Positions 26,536 through 35,123 of a stretch of DNA of 64,000 nt are shown in pieces. The notes under the pieces were generated by a model. It searched no databases. It saw only the letters and a program-made list of their open reading frames with translations, and had not been told where the DNA came from. Source of the DNA: Nostocales cyanobacterium HT-58-2 (lineage in GTDB: Bacteria; Cyanobacteriota; Cyanobacteriia; Cyanobacteriales; Nostocaceae); NCBI GenBank assembly GCA_002163975.1, contig CP019636.1:5149501-5213500 (forward strand). The letters run 5' to 3'. The translations under genes were made by a program, and so were the position numbers. Numbering within the stretch: position 1 is the first letter of the stretch; each line of letters begins with the position of its first letter.

Positions 26536-27141
26536 TTGACAGATCACTCCCCCTCTCCAAAAGATGTCTCTCATAGTGGACGCTCACGCATTCTTGATGA
26601 GGCAGAAGCGCTATTTCGCACACGTGGAGGCTACAATGCGGTCAGTATGAGAGATATTGCTTGTAAGGTGGGAATTCGGCAGGCATCGTTGTACTATCAC
26701 TTTCCCAGTAAGGAGCAACTTTTTGTGGCAGTGACTGAGCGAATGTTTGAGCGCCATCGAACAGGTTTACAACAAGCTATTGAGCAAGCAGGGGATGATT
26801 TGAAAGCGCAACTTGATTCTGTTTCTGGTTGGTTTCTCTCTCAGCCTCCCATGCATTTTTTGAGCATGATACACATGGAGTTGCCCTTGTTGGGTGAGGA
26901 TAACATCAAACGACTATCGGTTTACTCGCAAGAATGTGTCTTTGAGCCCATTCGACAGCTTTTTGCCCAAGCGCAAGAGCGAGGAGAGATCCGGGATGAC
27001 GTTCGTCCAAAACTACTGACTGGATTCTTTTTGTCTTGTATTGAGAGCGTTCCCTACGTCAGAAGCTTTCCTGATACTGCTTCTAGTAAAGCGATCGTCA
27101 ATGAAGTTATTTCCGTTTTACTAGATGGAATAAAACCCTGA
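26536..27141 (+). CDS. TetR/AcrR-family transcriptional regulator
   Basis: 201 residues from a TTG. N-terminal HTH: RILDEAEALFRTRGGYNAVS, MRDIACKVGIRQASLYYHFP, SKEQLFVAV. The C-terminal ligand domain is variable, with SVSGWFLSQPPMHFLSMIHM. Normally such a regulator controls an adjacent efflux system; here only the 3' fragment of an ABC ATPase gene follows, suggesting its target operon was deleted. Confidence 0.85.
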   Translation: MTDHSPSPKDVSHSGRSRILDEAEALFRTRGGYNAVSMRDIACKVGIRQASLYYHFPSKEQLFVAVTERMFERHRTGLQQAIEQAGDDLKAQLDSVSGWFLSQPPMHFLSMIHMELPLLGEDNIKRLSVYSQECVFEPIRQLFAQAQERGEIRDDVRPKLLTGFFLSCIESVPYVRSFPDTASSKAIVNEVISVLLDGIKP

Positions 27142-27159
27142 TAAGTAGCTCGACGTGAA

Positions 27160-27345
27160 TGAATGTAGGATGGGTTAGCCTTTGAGTACCCATGCTGCTC
27201 AAACAATTGATGCGTTACGGCTACGCCTCACACAACGCCAGGTGCTACAACACGGGGAACCCTCCGAAGTTTGCCCGGAGGGAAACCCTCCTCGCAACTT
27301 CTCTCCGCAACGCACTGGCTCTCTTACGAAAAATTCTGTCCGCCT
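27160..27345. repeat. Composite of dispersed repeats
   Basis: Starts with a GTAGGATGGGTTAGCC unit and continues with AACGCCAGGTGCTACAACAC, GGGGAACCC and CGCAACGCACTGGCTC. The latter words also form the tail of the RNA-bearing elements at 16.9 and 32.4 kb. No coding potential. Confidence 0.6.
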
Positions 27346-27370
27346 ACTGAGTTTGTTTTATCTGTAATCA

Positions 27371-27748
27371 TTGAGTCATTATTTGAACATGAAATATCAG
27401 CATGAAACAATAGCTGTAACTCAGCTTTGTCAGAGAATTGATATTTTAAAAAATGGTCATATTTTGGCTGAGAGACGTCTAGCAGAACTCAGAAAACAGA
27501 TTCCTGCAAAAGAAATTGTCATAGTACAAACTTCAGATGAGAATCTGGCGATCGCACGAGCGTTAGAATACGGTTTTACGCCTCGGCACTATGGTCACGA
27601 TCTGGCTTTTTGGGTACCAGAACAACTGGAACTCAAAGAAATTGTATCTCGCTTTGATGGCATTCCTCTTGATTCCATTGCTCGCCAGCCCGTGCGGTTG
27701 GAGCATATTTATTTAGAGGTGACGCAACAAGAGCAAAATTTTGCCTAA
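27371..27748 (+). pseudogene. 3' fragment of an ABC transporter ATP-binding protein
   Basis: The 125-residue frame matches only the C-terminal end of an ABC-2 type ATPase: VTQLCQRIDILKNGHILAER (after the H-loop), LAELRKQIPAKEIVIVQTSD and a C-terminal accessory region. Walker A, signature and Walker B are absent. The first ~15 codons are probably chance. Interpreted as the remnant of an efflux operon once controlled by the TetR gene upstream. Confidence 0.7.
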
Positions 27749-28115
27749 CAACAAAGATATGACCAATGAGTTCAGACATTGCATCTATTGTATTATGGAT
27801 AATTGAAAACGGCTCAAGGGAATCATGCTTCTACCGATACATTTAACCAGTTCCAAGCGGTTGATTCTCAGGATTTCTGCCATTTTACCTAGCTCCTTGA
27901 CAGCAGTAAGGATACGTGCAACATCCAAGCAAGCTGTACCTAGGTAAAGTAACGAGTTTTAAACTCTCCCCTAATTCTTCATTTTCTCCGGTTAAGATTT
28001 AATATTAATATAAAGTGTTCCTCTCGGTAGAGTTTGTTTTTGTAGACACAGGTGCGGTGTGAGTCCCGCTGTATCTTCGCCACTGTCCACTTGCTTACTC
28101 ATCCGATTAACCATT
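27749..28115. other. 367-base gap before the response regulator
   Basis: No gene seen; AT-rich. The stretch just before the response regulator presumably holds its promoter. No repeat or RNA recognised. Confidence 0.3.
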
Positions 28116-28577
28116 ATGGCTAACTTGGAACCAATCACCATCTTACTAGTAGAAGACAATCTGCCTGAACTGCGGCTAATTCAACTGGCGATCGCCAAAG
28201 CCAACTTGCCAATTTCTTTCCAATTTGCAGAAGATGGATCTGAAGCTGTAAGCTACCTGTTAGGTGAAGGCGAGTTTGCGGATAGAGAACGCTTCCCCTT
28301 GCCGCAGCTCATTGTAACAGACATCAGAATGCCGCTTATGAGCGGTCTAGAGTTGATGGCATGGATGAAACAGCAACCACAACTACAAAACTTACCCATA
28401 GTAGCAATGGTTCACTCAGCCAGTCCACGTGAAGTTAGCCAGTTAGAAAGTATGAATGTTACGCACTTTTTCAAACCCATATTTATAAATGATTGGCAAG
28501 AAAAAATGAAACAAATTGTGTCTTTACTACCTTGCTTTGTAGACTCACATCTTGCACCTAACCGAACAAACCCGTAA
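28116..28577 (+). CDS. CheY-like response regulator (Rcp1-type)
   Basis: About 153 residues, a single receiver domain, start at the ATG at 28116. Acid pocket: ILLVEDNLPELRLI; phospho-acceptor Asp68 in LIVTDIRMPLMSGLELM; the switch Thr/Ser region reads VAMVHSASPREV; the conserved Lys is in FFKPIF. Long beta4-type loop (GEGEFADRERFPLPQ) as in phytochrome-partner Rcp1 regulators. The last ~12 residues (DSHLAPNRTNP) are encoded by the left inverted repeat of the adjacent IS4-like element, so the native C-terminus was replaced. No histidine kinase nearby. Confidence 0.85.
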   Translation: MANLEPITILLVEDNLPELRLIQLAIAKANLPISFQFAEDGSEAVSYLLGEGEFADRERFPLPQLIVTDIRMPLMSGLELMAWMKQQPQLQNLPIVAMVHSASPREVSQLESMNVTHFFKPIFINDWQEKMKQIVSLLPCFVDSHLAPNRTNP

Positions 28578-29967
28578 AAGGCAAATAAGGAGTACAAAAA
28601 TATAACAGAAGATGAAGAAAAAGTTTAAGTATATGTGAGTGATAAAGAGACTTAAGTAGCCGTAATATTACATAAACAGCTTCCAAAATACAAGATGTAG
28701 GGATGACTATTTGCGTCATCCCGTAGTGCGCTCGCCTACGGCGGGCGCGGAGCGCCATCGCTAACTTTAATTCCAAAAACTGAATTTGCTTTGATAGCAG
28801 GAAATATGAGAGAAAGGGCGTGAAATCTCGAATTTTTTATAGCAAGAACAATGCTTGCCTACGCCCAAGAGCTAGTATACAATCTCAAAGAGTTGATGCC
28901 GACACAATACCAAAAAGATAATCTTGATACCATGATGGGATTATTTTTGGAGGCGCAAGGGCATCCTTTACCCGAACACTCTCAAACCAAATCTCCGAGT
29001 GCATTGAGTCGGTTTTTGAATATGAATCCTTGGTCAACAAAGGATATGATTCGTATTGTTCGCAGCCATGTATTAGAGACAGTTTCAAAGGTTTTATCAG
29101 CATCAGGAAAAGGACGTAGACCATTTTTACAGGTTATTATTGACCTAACGACTCTTGAAAAACGGGGTAAATTCAAAGAGTTTGAGGATTTAATAAGAGT
29201 TTATAACGGCAAGCGTGGTCTGCATATAGTAGTTGTTTATTTAGTTGTAGGAAAGTGGCGTATACCTTGGAACTTTCGTGTTTGGAGAGGTAAGGGTACA
29301 CCCTCACCCGCTCAACTAGGACTCAAGTTAGTGAAGCGTTTACCTAAATATTTAACTGAACGCTTTCAGGTGATTATTTTGGCTGATACGGCCTTTGGGA
29401 GCGTGGAATTTCTTGATGGTGTACGCAAGTTTAGATATCATGCGGTTACAGGTGTGGCTATTAACCGTAAATTAGTTGATGGAAGAGTTTTAAGACATTT
29501 ACACAAACAGGGACAACAAGTCCATTTGGTTGGTTTAAAGTTTCCCGTTACCGTATCTTGGTATTACTTAAAGCGCGATAAGGGCAAGCTTGAAAAACGT
29601 TTTGTCTTGTCTACCCGTCCCATTAAAGCTTCTACTCTCAAGTGGTGGGGTAAGCGTCGTTGGCAAATTGAGGGATGGTTTAAAACCGCAAAGCATCGTT
29701 TTGGTTTGCACCGTTTTGGACAGGGTTCTCTCCTTGGCATGTATCGCTGGCTGATTCTTTCTCTGACTGCCTACCTCATAGCTCATTGGACTTATCTTCA
29801 TATTCAGTCTGCATCACCACCTGATTGGGGTCAGGCTGCACAAACTGCCTTAGAATCTATTTTTCCCCAAATAGTTGTGTCTCTTCTTTTACTTAATATT
29901 GAACGTCTAGCTCCCCTTGCACGTAGTTGTGGTTTTGACATTTATATTTCCAGGTGCAAGATGTGAG
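28544..29967 (+). mobile_element. IS4/IS701-like insertion sequence
   Basis: Perfect 16-bp inverted repeats, CTCACATCTTGCACCT at 28544-28559 and AGGTGCAAGATGTGAG at 29952-29967, bound ~1424 bp with one transposase gene. The ~290 bases ahead of the gene hold no other ORF. No target duplication is evident. Confidence 0.8.
28851..29966 (+). CDS. IS4-like DDE transposase
   Basis: 371 residues. DDE candidates: Asp in VIIDLTTLEKRGKF, Asp in VIILADTAFGSVEFLDG and Glu in WWGKRRWQIEGWFKTAKHRF (the Y-(2)-R-(3)-E-(6)-K signature variant, WRRWQIE). Stop codon lies within the right inverted repeat. Intact and full length, so possibly active. Confidence 0.85.
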   Translation: MLAYAQELVYNLKELMPTQYQKDNLDTMMGLFLEAQGHPLPEHSQTKSPSALSRFLNMNPWSTKDMIRIVRSHVLETVSKVLSASGKGRRPFLQVIIDLTTLEKRGKFKEFEDLIRVYNGKRGLHIVVVYLVVGKWRIPWNFRVWRGKGTPSPAQLGLKLVKRLPKYLTERFQVIILADTAFGSVEFLDGVRKFRYHAVTGVAINRKLVDGRVLRHLHKQGQQVHLVGLKFPVTVSWYYLKRDKGKLEKRFVLSTRPIKASTLKWWGKRRWQIEGWFKTAKHRFGLHRFGQGSLLGMYRWLILSLTAYLIAHWTYLHIQSASPPDWGQAAQTALESIFPQIVVSLLLLNIERLAPLARSCGFDIYISRCKM

Positions 29968-30253
29968 CCTCCGACTAGCGCGGCGACGCACTAGCAAAAT
30001 ATCGAAGAAACACAGCCTCTCGAATGTATTAAAGCTAATAAATATTACACTGAAGTAGTACCGTGACAGCAAAAACCGTCTTATCAATGGTGCAGTATTT
30101 GCCCGAATGTGAGCCTGGTTCTGGGTGATTTTGGCAGAAATATTGGTGAAGTAATGACCGTTACTATCCCGTTTGAGAGATTAGATTTATTAGCCTCACT
30201 CAGGCATGGTACATCCTTACACAAAAACTATGCGCTCGCTGTGGTCAAAACCT
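29968..30253. other. IS110 left-end non-coding region (bridge RNA candidate)
   Basis: About 285 bases between the IS4-like right end and the IS110 gene. No ORF of merit. In IS110 elements such a region encodes the bridge RNA with target and donor loops. Structure could not be verified by eye; the assignment rests on position alone. Confidence 0.35.
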
Positions 30254-31633
30254 ATGAAGAAGCAGGAACAGCCAATTGCCGCAGAGCAAAGAAATCTACC
30301 TGTAATTAACCCGAATGCGGCAGGTATTGATATTGGTGCTGATAGACATTGGGTGAGTGTTCCTGTTGACAGGGATAGCGAGAATGTGCATAGTTTTGCT
30401 TGCTTTACAGCAGAGCTATATGCAATGGCTGATTGGTTAAAACAGTGTGGGATTGAAACGGTGGCAATGGAATCAACAGGGGTCTATTGGATACCTGTGT
30501 TTCAAGTGTTAGAAAGCCGTGGTTTCGAGGTCAAGTTGGTAAATGCTCACTACGTCAAAACTGTACCTGGTCGGAAAACGGATGTTTTAGATTGCCAATG
30601 GCTGCAAAAGTTACATAGTTATGGTTTGTTATCCGGTTCATTCCGTCCAGATGACCAAATCTGTGTCCTGCGTAGTTACATTCGACAACGAGATAACTTA
30701 ATCAAGAGTGCTTGTGTTCACGTACAACGAATGCAAAAAGCCTTGACCGAGATGAATCTACAACTGCACAGAGTGATTAGTGACATTACAGGTACTACAG
30801 GCTTGAGCATTATCAAAGCCATTGTCAGGGGCGAACGTAACCCACTTACCCTCGCCGCACTTAAGGATGGGCGTATCAAAGCCTCTTGTGAAGAGATTGC
30901 TGCCGCTTTGACGGGCGATTATCGTGATGAGTTGATTTTCATCCTACAACAGGAATTGCAACTGTACGAGTTTTACCAGACACAGATTCTCGCCGTCGAT
31001 GCCCAAATTGAGCAATGCTTGGCTTCATTTGCTGATAGGGTTGATGTGACAAAAAAGCCATTAACCAAACCTAAACGCCGAGGTAAGAAGCAGCCCGGTA
31101 ATGCGCCTCAATTTGACCTGCGTACTCACTTGTATCGCATTAGTGGCGTTGATTTTACTCAAATTCAGGGCTTTGGCGCTTTGACCGTATTGATATTGTT
31201 GTCCGAGTTGGGATTAGATCCGACTCGTTTCCCAACTGTGAAGCACTTTACTTCATGGTTAGGTTTATGCCCTGGTAGCCGTGTGACTGGTGGTAAAGTC
31301 AAAAGCTCTCAAACTCGCTCTGTTGTTAGTCGTGCTGCCAACGCTTTCCGGATGGCGGCTCAAACTCTTTGCCGTAGTAACTCGGCTTTAGGTGCTTATT
31401 ACCGTCGTATGCAAGCCAAAATCGGCGCTCCCAAAGCTATTACTGCTGCTGCTCACAAGCTAGCACGTATTTTTTATCGCCTTTGGACTTCTGGTGATAA
31501 ATTTATTGACCCTGGTGTTGATGCTTATGAGCAACAGTATCGAGAGCGGGTAGTTAATAACCTCAAGAAAAAAGCTTTGACTTTTGGTTTAGAACTCATC
31601 CCCATTTCTGACTCAACGCAATGTGTTTCTTGA
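30254..31633 (+). CDS. IS110-family transposase (DEDD recombinase)
   Basis: About 459 residues (a longer frame starts at 30206). N-terminal RuvC-like DEDD domain: AAGIDIGADRHWVSVPVD, METVAMESTGVYW-like TVAMESTGVYWIPVFQVLES, GRKTDVLDCQWLQKL. C-terminal Transposase_20 domain: SGVDFTQIQGFGALTVLILL, SWLGLCPGSRVTGGKVKSSQ with catalytic Ser region, and AAHKLARIFYRLWTSGDKF. All parts are present. IS110 elements are guided by a bridge RNA from the non-coding end; the 29968-30253 interval is the candidate location. Element ends not resolved. Confidence 0.88.
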   Translation: MKKQEQPIAAEQRNLPVINPNAAGIDIGADRHWVSVPVDRDSENVHSFACFTAELYAMADWLKQCGIETVAMESTGVYWIPVFQVLESRGFEVKLVNAHYVKTVPGRKTDVLDCQWLQKLHSYGLLSGSFRPDDQICVLRSYIRQRDNLIKSACVHVQRMQKALTEMNLQLHRVISDITGTTGLSIIKAIVRGERNPLTLAALKDGRIKASCEEIAAALTGDYRDELIFILQQELQLYEFYQTQILAVDAQIEQCLASFADRVDVTKKPLTKPKRRGKKQPGNAPQFDLRTHLYRISGVDFTQIQGFGALTVLILLSELGLDPTRFPTVKHFTSWLGLCPGSRVTGGKVKSSQTRSVVSRAANAFRMAAQTLCRSNSALGAYYRRMQAKIGAPKAITAAAHKLARIFYRLWTSGDKFIDPGVDAYEQQYRERVVNNLKKKALTFGLELIPISDSTQCVS

Positions 31634-31697
31634 GAGTAGACAGAAAACCAAAGCTCGTGAATTTAAGCTATCAGGAAGAAGAATACCTTTCAAGTAT

Positions 31698-32147
31698 TTG
31701 ACGCTCCCACAGCTACCACATTTCGCTTCGCTCCAATGTGGTATAAAGCCGTGGGATTCTTGGTTCATTGACGTACCTTCAAACTATCTATCTCTTGCGA
31801 GCAGTCCTCAAACCAAAAACCCGTTCTATTGAACCAAGTTTTGAGCTTGATTTAGATAGCCCCAGAGGGCTTCATCATCCCCAAGCGTTAGGTACTTGTA
31901 GACAGTGCCTTCAAAGCTGGTTCTGTCATTTGCCTGGTTTTCGTGCGCCCCACGATACCTTGATTTGTTAAATGAATTTGCTTTTCTGGATTTGGTTTGT
32001 GTTAGAAACTCTGGCTATGTTTTCACTCGACTTCGCCACCGAGCAGCAAGTATTGTGATTCGACCACGGAGTGGGGTACTGTCTGCCAAAAGGCTCAACC
32101 CTATTTGCCGGACACCCTGTCTTGGACTTTCACCTGTCGCTCTCATT
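31698..32147 (-). ncRNA. Candidate HEARO/omega-RNA-like structured RNA, copy 2
   Basis: Same RNA segment as copy 1, transcribed leftward from the AATGAGAGCGACAGGTG start (about 32147) to the terminal hairpin. The -10-like TATACT is at about 32148-32153. Differences from copy 1 cluster in one AT-rich internal stretch (about 31967-31985), whereas the GGTGAAAGTCC, GGTTGAGCC and AAAACATAGCCAGAG blocks are identical, as expected for a structured RNA. Confidence 0.5.
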
Positions 32148-32178
32148 AGTATAACACCAAGAACTAAAGAGTCGCGAA

Positions 32179-32511
32179 ATGGGCAAGAAAAGATTGAAGA
32201 ACGTACCTATTTTGTATGAAGGAATTAAGAAGAAGCGAGCCATTGGATTAACGGACACAGCCTATCAAAACCTTCAAGAAGCGGCGGCGGCTGAGAAACT
32301 CTGTTTGTCCGAATTCGTTGAAACATGGGCACGGCAGCTAAAGCTGCAACGCATTCATGAGTCAGCACTGAAGGAGGGTTTCCAACGCCAGGTGCTACAA
32401 CGCGGGGAACCCGCGCAACGCACTGGCTCCCCAAGACCGCACTGGCTCCTCCGTAGGTGTCTGGCGTCCCCACACCTTGAAGGTGTGGGCTTTCTGCTTT
32501 CATTGCTGTAA
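32179..32511 (+). CDS. Small conserved ORF of the RNA-bearing element, copy 2
   Basis: A 110-residue frame; residues 1-68 (GKKRLKNVPILYEGIKKKRA... LSEFVETWARQLKLQ) match copy 1 with two or three substitutions (AAAAEKLCLSEF against AAAVEKLSLSEF). The remainder reads through repeat DNA. Predicted small DNA-binding protein of unknown role. Confidence 0.55.
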   Translation: MGKKRLKNVPILYEGIKKKRAIGLTDTAYQNLQEAAAAEKLCLSEFVETWARQLKLQRIHESALKEGFQRQVLQRGEPAQRTGSPRPHWLLRRCLASPHLEGVGFLLSLL

Positions 32512-32528
32512 GTAAACTTTCAAGACAA

Positions 32529-34310
32529 CTAGCTATCTTCTTGTGAAGTTTCGCTGATGAACTTCTTATGAATTGTTCTGGTGTGTTCCCCGTCAGCATC
32601 AACAGCCGTCATCACATAGTCAATCAAACTTTGTGTGAATGGGATACGTAACTGGAAAGTTCCATCTGGTTCAAGTTTGATAGGGCGATCGCCAATAGTT
32701 ACGGTTGCACCTGGCTTAGTTGCACCGTGGATAATGAGTTCAGCATCCGCCACAAACCAAAAATTTTGTTCAGGTTCATTTGTCGTTTGAGTTTTAAATT
32801 CTGTCTCGACTTGAGGAGTTTCCTCAATCGGTTCATCCTCGTTTGCTACGAGTTCAAAGAGAATATCGGTCAAATCTAAGATTTCGTCTTGGGCAGTTTC
32901 CGTTTGCCCATGAGCGCTGATCTCCGGTATTTTCGGATACAAAGGAGTCACAACTGCAGCAGGTGCCTCTAAATCCAATGCAATATCTTCAGCATCTTGT
33001 ACATTAGATGCAACTTTAGCAAATGGCAATTGAGGATAAAAAGCTGATACCGCAGTACTTTGCTGTTTGACATTTGAAACAACTTTGGCGGAGGAAGTAT
33101 TGACATTTGCCATATCAGATGCCACTTCTTCCCAAACATCAGGCAGCTGAGGATAGACAACCTTGACCTCAGTTGCTTTTGGTTGCTGATCTCGCTCAAC
33201 AGAAAATACCACTTCGCTAAAGGAGATATCAACAACCTGCATTGGTGGTTGTAGATATGATGTAATATTCAGTTCCTCAAAATGCTCATAATTGCGAGAC
33301 TCGACTCCCAGTAAGTCCTTTGCGCTGGCGAGGGGAGTAGGTACTGCCGGGATATCGTTGTGTTGAAATTGTCTGTTGTCAAGCGAACTTGATGTAACTT
33401 CTCCCACCTCTTGCTGCTCAAATGCTCGCAGTTCTTGATCAGATGCTATTTCTTCCCAGACATCAGGCAGTGGAGGATATGAAACAGTCACGTTTGTTGT
33501 TTGTGCTTGTGCTTTATAGTCAGCTTCAACTTCTTCCCAGATATCAGGCAGAGGAGGATATGGAGAATATGTCTGTAGCTGTACATTTGAGGTAAGTATG
33601 TCAGATTCTGCTAATGCTCCATCTCCAGCAGTGTTGCTTTCTGTAAGATGGGATATGGCTGAGCTTGTGCTGATAGCTTGGTTGGATGTGGGTTTTGTTT
33701 CCTCTTCTACCTGATTAGAGGTTGGTTGAGAACTATCTACTCCACAGTCGGTTTTTGTTGTCCCTGGTGATGAAGTCTCAGTTAGAGGCGTAGGATTTAA
33801 TTCTTTGACCTTCTGTGTTGGCTGACCTTTCACAGATGAGCGTTTTTTTACCCACCACACTGGTAGCAACCCACCTAGAGTTAGCAGAGGCAACAGCCAC
33901 CACCAAAGCTGTGTTTGTCTTGTCGCAGTCGTACTTGTGTTACCACTGTTGTTAGTCGTAGAGACAAGTGGTTGACTCTCAGAAGTCGTTTTATCTGTTT
34001 TCTGATCTAGGATAGATTTTAATGCAGCATCAGTCCCAGTCGTTGCAACTTCAACCTTTGTATCTGAAAACTTTTCTTCAAAACTTTGTTTGAGAGTTCG
34101 ATTTATCGCAGATATGCGAGCAGAACTATCAATCCGCACCTTCGCACCACTTGAAACTTTTTCCAGAAGCGGGAAAGACGGAACTCTACCAGTAGATTGT
34201 GCCACTGTTGAGCTAGACACAACAAGAGTTCCTGCCAAGGGGGTGGTGACTAATGCCAGTAATAATGGCAGATTGAGAATTGAACTATCTTTTTTTTCTT
34301 TTTGCCACAT
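32529..34310 (-). CDS. DUF4912-family-like membrane protein with YPxLPDVWEE repeats
   Basis: About 593 residues. Signal/anchor near the N-terminus (LPLLLALVTTPLAGTLVVSS). A short remnant of the periplasmic-binding-like domain (VRIDSSARISAINRTLKQSF, TDAALKSILDQKTD). One membrane segment (LWWWLLPLLTLGGLLPVWWV). A long acidic, S/T-rich region with repeated YPPLPDVWEEI-type motifs (at least four). C-terminal Ig-like end: FWFVADAELIIHGATKPGAT, VTIGDRPIKLEPDGTFQLRI. Start and end match cyanobacterial DUF4912 proteins, but the expected substrate-binding core and DUF4912 sandwich are mostly missing or diverged. Function unknown; probably cell-envelope. Confidence 0.6.
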   Translation of the reverse strand: MWQKEKKDSSILNLPLLLALVTTPLAGTLVVSSSTVAQSTGRVPSFPLLEKVSSGAKVRIDSSARISAINRTLKQSFEEKFSDTKVEVATTGTDAALKSILDQKTDKTTSESQPLVSTTNNSGNTSTTATRQTQLWWWLLPLLTLGGLLPVWWVKKRSSVKGQPTQKVKELNPTPLTETSSPGTTKTDCGVDSSQPTSNQVEEETKPTSNQAISTSSAISHLTESNTAGDGALAESDILTSNVQLQTYSPYPPLPDIWEEVEADYKAQAQTTNVTVSYPPLPDVWEEIASDQELRAFEQQEVGEVTSSSLDNRQFQHNDIPAVPTPLASAKDLLGVESRNYEHFEELNITSYLQPPMQVVDISFSEVVFSVERDQQPKATEVKVVYPQLPDVWEEVASDMANVNTSSAKVVSNVKQQSTAVSAFYPQLPFAKVASNVQDAEDIALDLEAPAAVVTPLYPKIPEISAHGQTETAQDEILDLTDILFELVANEDEPIEETPQVETEFKTQTTNEPEQNFWFVADAELIIHGATKPGATVTIGDRPIKLEPDGTFQLRIPFTQSLIDYVMTAVDADGEHTRTIHKKFISETSQEDS

Positions 34311-34540
34311 ATGCCCCATACCAACTAGAGGAAACATAAAGCCAAGGAGTCTTAATCGTTGCTGTGTTTTTTCTGGGGAAGATGCGCTAATTATACAACC
34401 CTGTTATCTTTTTCTTAAGTTGTGGTATATTATGATATGACAAATTTATACGTGGTTCAACTTTACCTTGCTCAAGAGTTTGTAAATAAAGTATTTATTC
34501 TTTCTTAATTATTTATCAACGGTCACATATCACAAAAATA

Positions 34541-34575
34541 AGAAGCCCTGATTTAGGTAACCAGGACTTCAAAAG
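34541..34575 (-). terminator. Intrinsic terminator of the hli pair
   Basis: On the minus strand GAAGTCCTG and CAGGGCTTC pair (one G-T) around GTTACCTAAAT, followed by TTATTTTT. It lies ~40 bases after the stop of the leftward small membrane gene. Confidence 0.65.
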
Positions 34576-34612
34576 GAATTTTTAAAGTTAACTAAAAGCT
34601 GGACAGAGTTAT

Positions 34613-34852
34613 TCATGCAAGGTTACTGAAAACAGTTGTCCACAAAGATCCAGCTAATGCGATCGCAATAAGTAAGTAGGTCAAAAATTTCCCTAGTTCA
34701 GCATTGGGTCCCAGTGCTTTATCTTCCTGACCAGCAGTAAAAAACAATGACCAGGCTTGATTGATATTAATTGATTCAAAGCTGTTGAAATCAGGTCTAA
34801 ATACGACAGGTCCAAGTAGCTCTTTTTTAGGGAAGTCAAAGTCAGTTCTCAT
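34613..34852 (-). CDS. Small single-span membrane protein paired with hli
   Basis: About 79 residues from the ATG at 34852 (MRTDFDFPKKELLGPVVF). One C-terminal membrane helix (FLTYLLIAIALAGSLWTTVF). The central part NQAWSLFFTAGQEDKALGPN has no known motif. 58 bases downstream of the hli gene, same strand and terminator, so likely co-expressed under high light and thylakoid-located. Not a canonical HLIP: lacks the ExxNGRxAMxGF motif. Confidence 0.6.
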   Translation of the reverse strand: MRTDFDFPKKELLGPVVFRPDFNSFESININQAWSLFFTAGQEDKALGPNAELGKFLTYLLIAIALAGSLWTTVFSNLA

Positions 34853-34910
34853 TTTTTTCTCCAAAGTGTACTTGTAATAATTGGTCAATTTTTAAGAATT
34901 CAGCTTGTAC

Positions 34911-35123
34911 TTACAGATTAGTAAGCCAGTTAATCAAACCATGTCCTGTGACAGCTTCAATCACTATAAGTGAGACAAAGCCAATCATTGCTAAACGCCC
35001 ATTAAGCTTCTCAGCATACTCGGTGAAGCCAAAATTTTGAGCTTCGTCCACGTACATCTTGGGTTCAATTGCGTAGTTGTTCAGTCGGTTTCCTTCTTCC
35101 ACTATGTAGGTGCGTGATGTCAT
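34911..35123 (-). CDS. hli: High-light-inducible / chlorophyll-binding one-helix protein
   Basis: 70 residues with the chlorophyll-binding signature AEKLNGRLAMIGFVSLIVIE, where E, N and R are the pigment and salt-bridge residues of the LHC superfamily. One membrane helix. HLIPs protect PSII assembly intermediates and bind chlorophyll and beta-carotene; they are induced by high light and other stress. First gene of a two-gene unit. Confidence 0.92.
   Translation of the reverse strand: MTSRTYIVEEGNRLNNYAIEPKMYVDEAQNFGFTEYAEKLNGRLAMIGFVSLIVIEAVTGHGLINWLTNL

Larger units (their letters stand above)
31698..32511 (+). mobile_element. Non-autonomous IS200/605-like element with RNA segment, copy 2
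   Basis: Inverted copy of the element at 16820-17662, differing by scattered substitutions, small indels, and lacking ~26 bases. Begins TTGACGCTCCCACAGC (31698) and ends TTTCATTGCTGTAA (32511). It lies between the IS110 element and the 3' end of the DUF4912-like gene, only 18 bp from that gene's stop. Confidence 0.75.
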
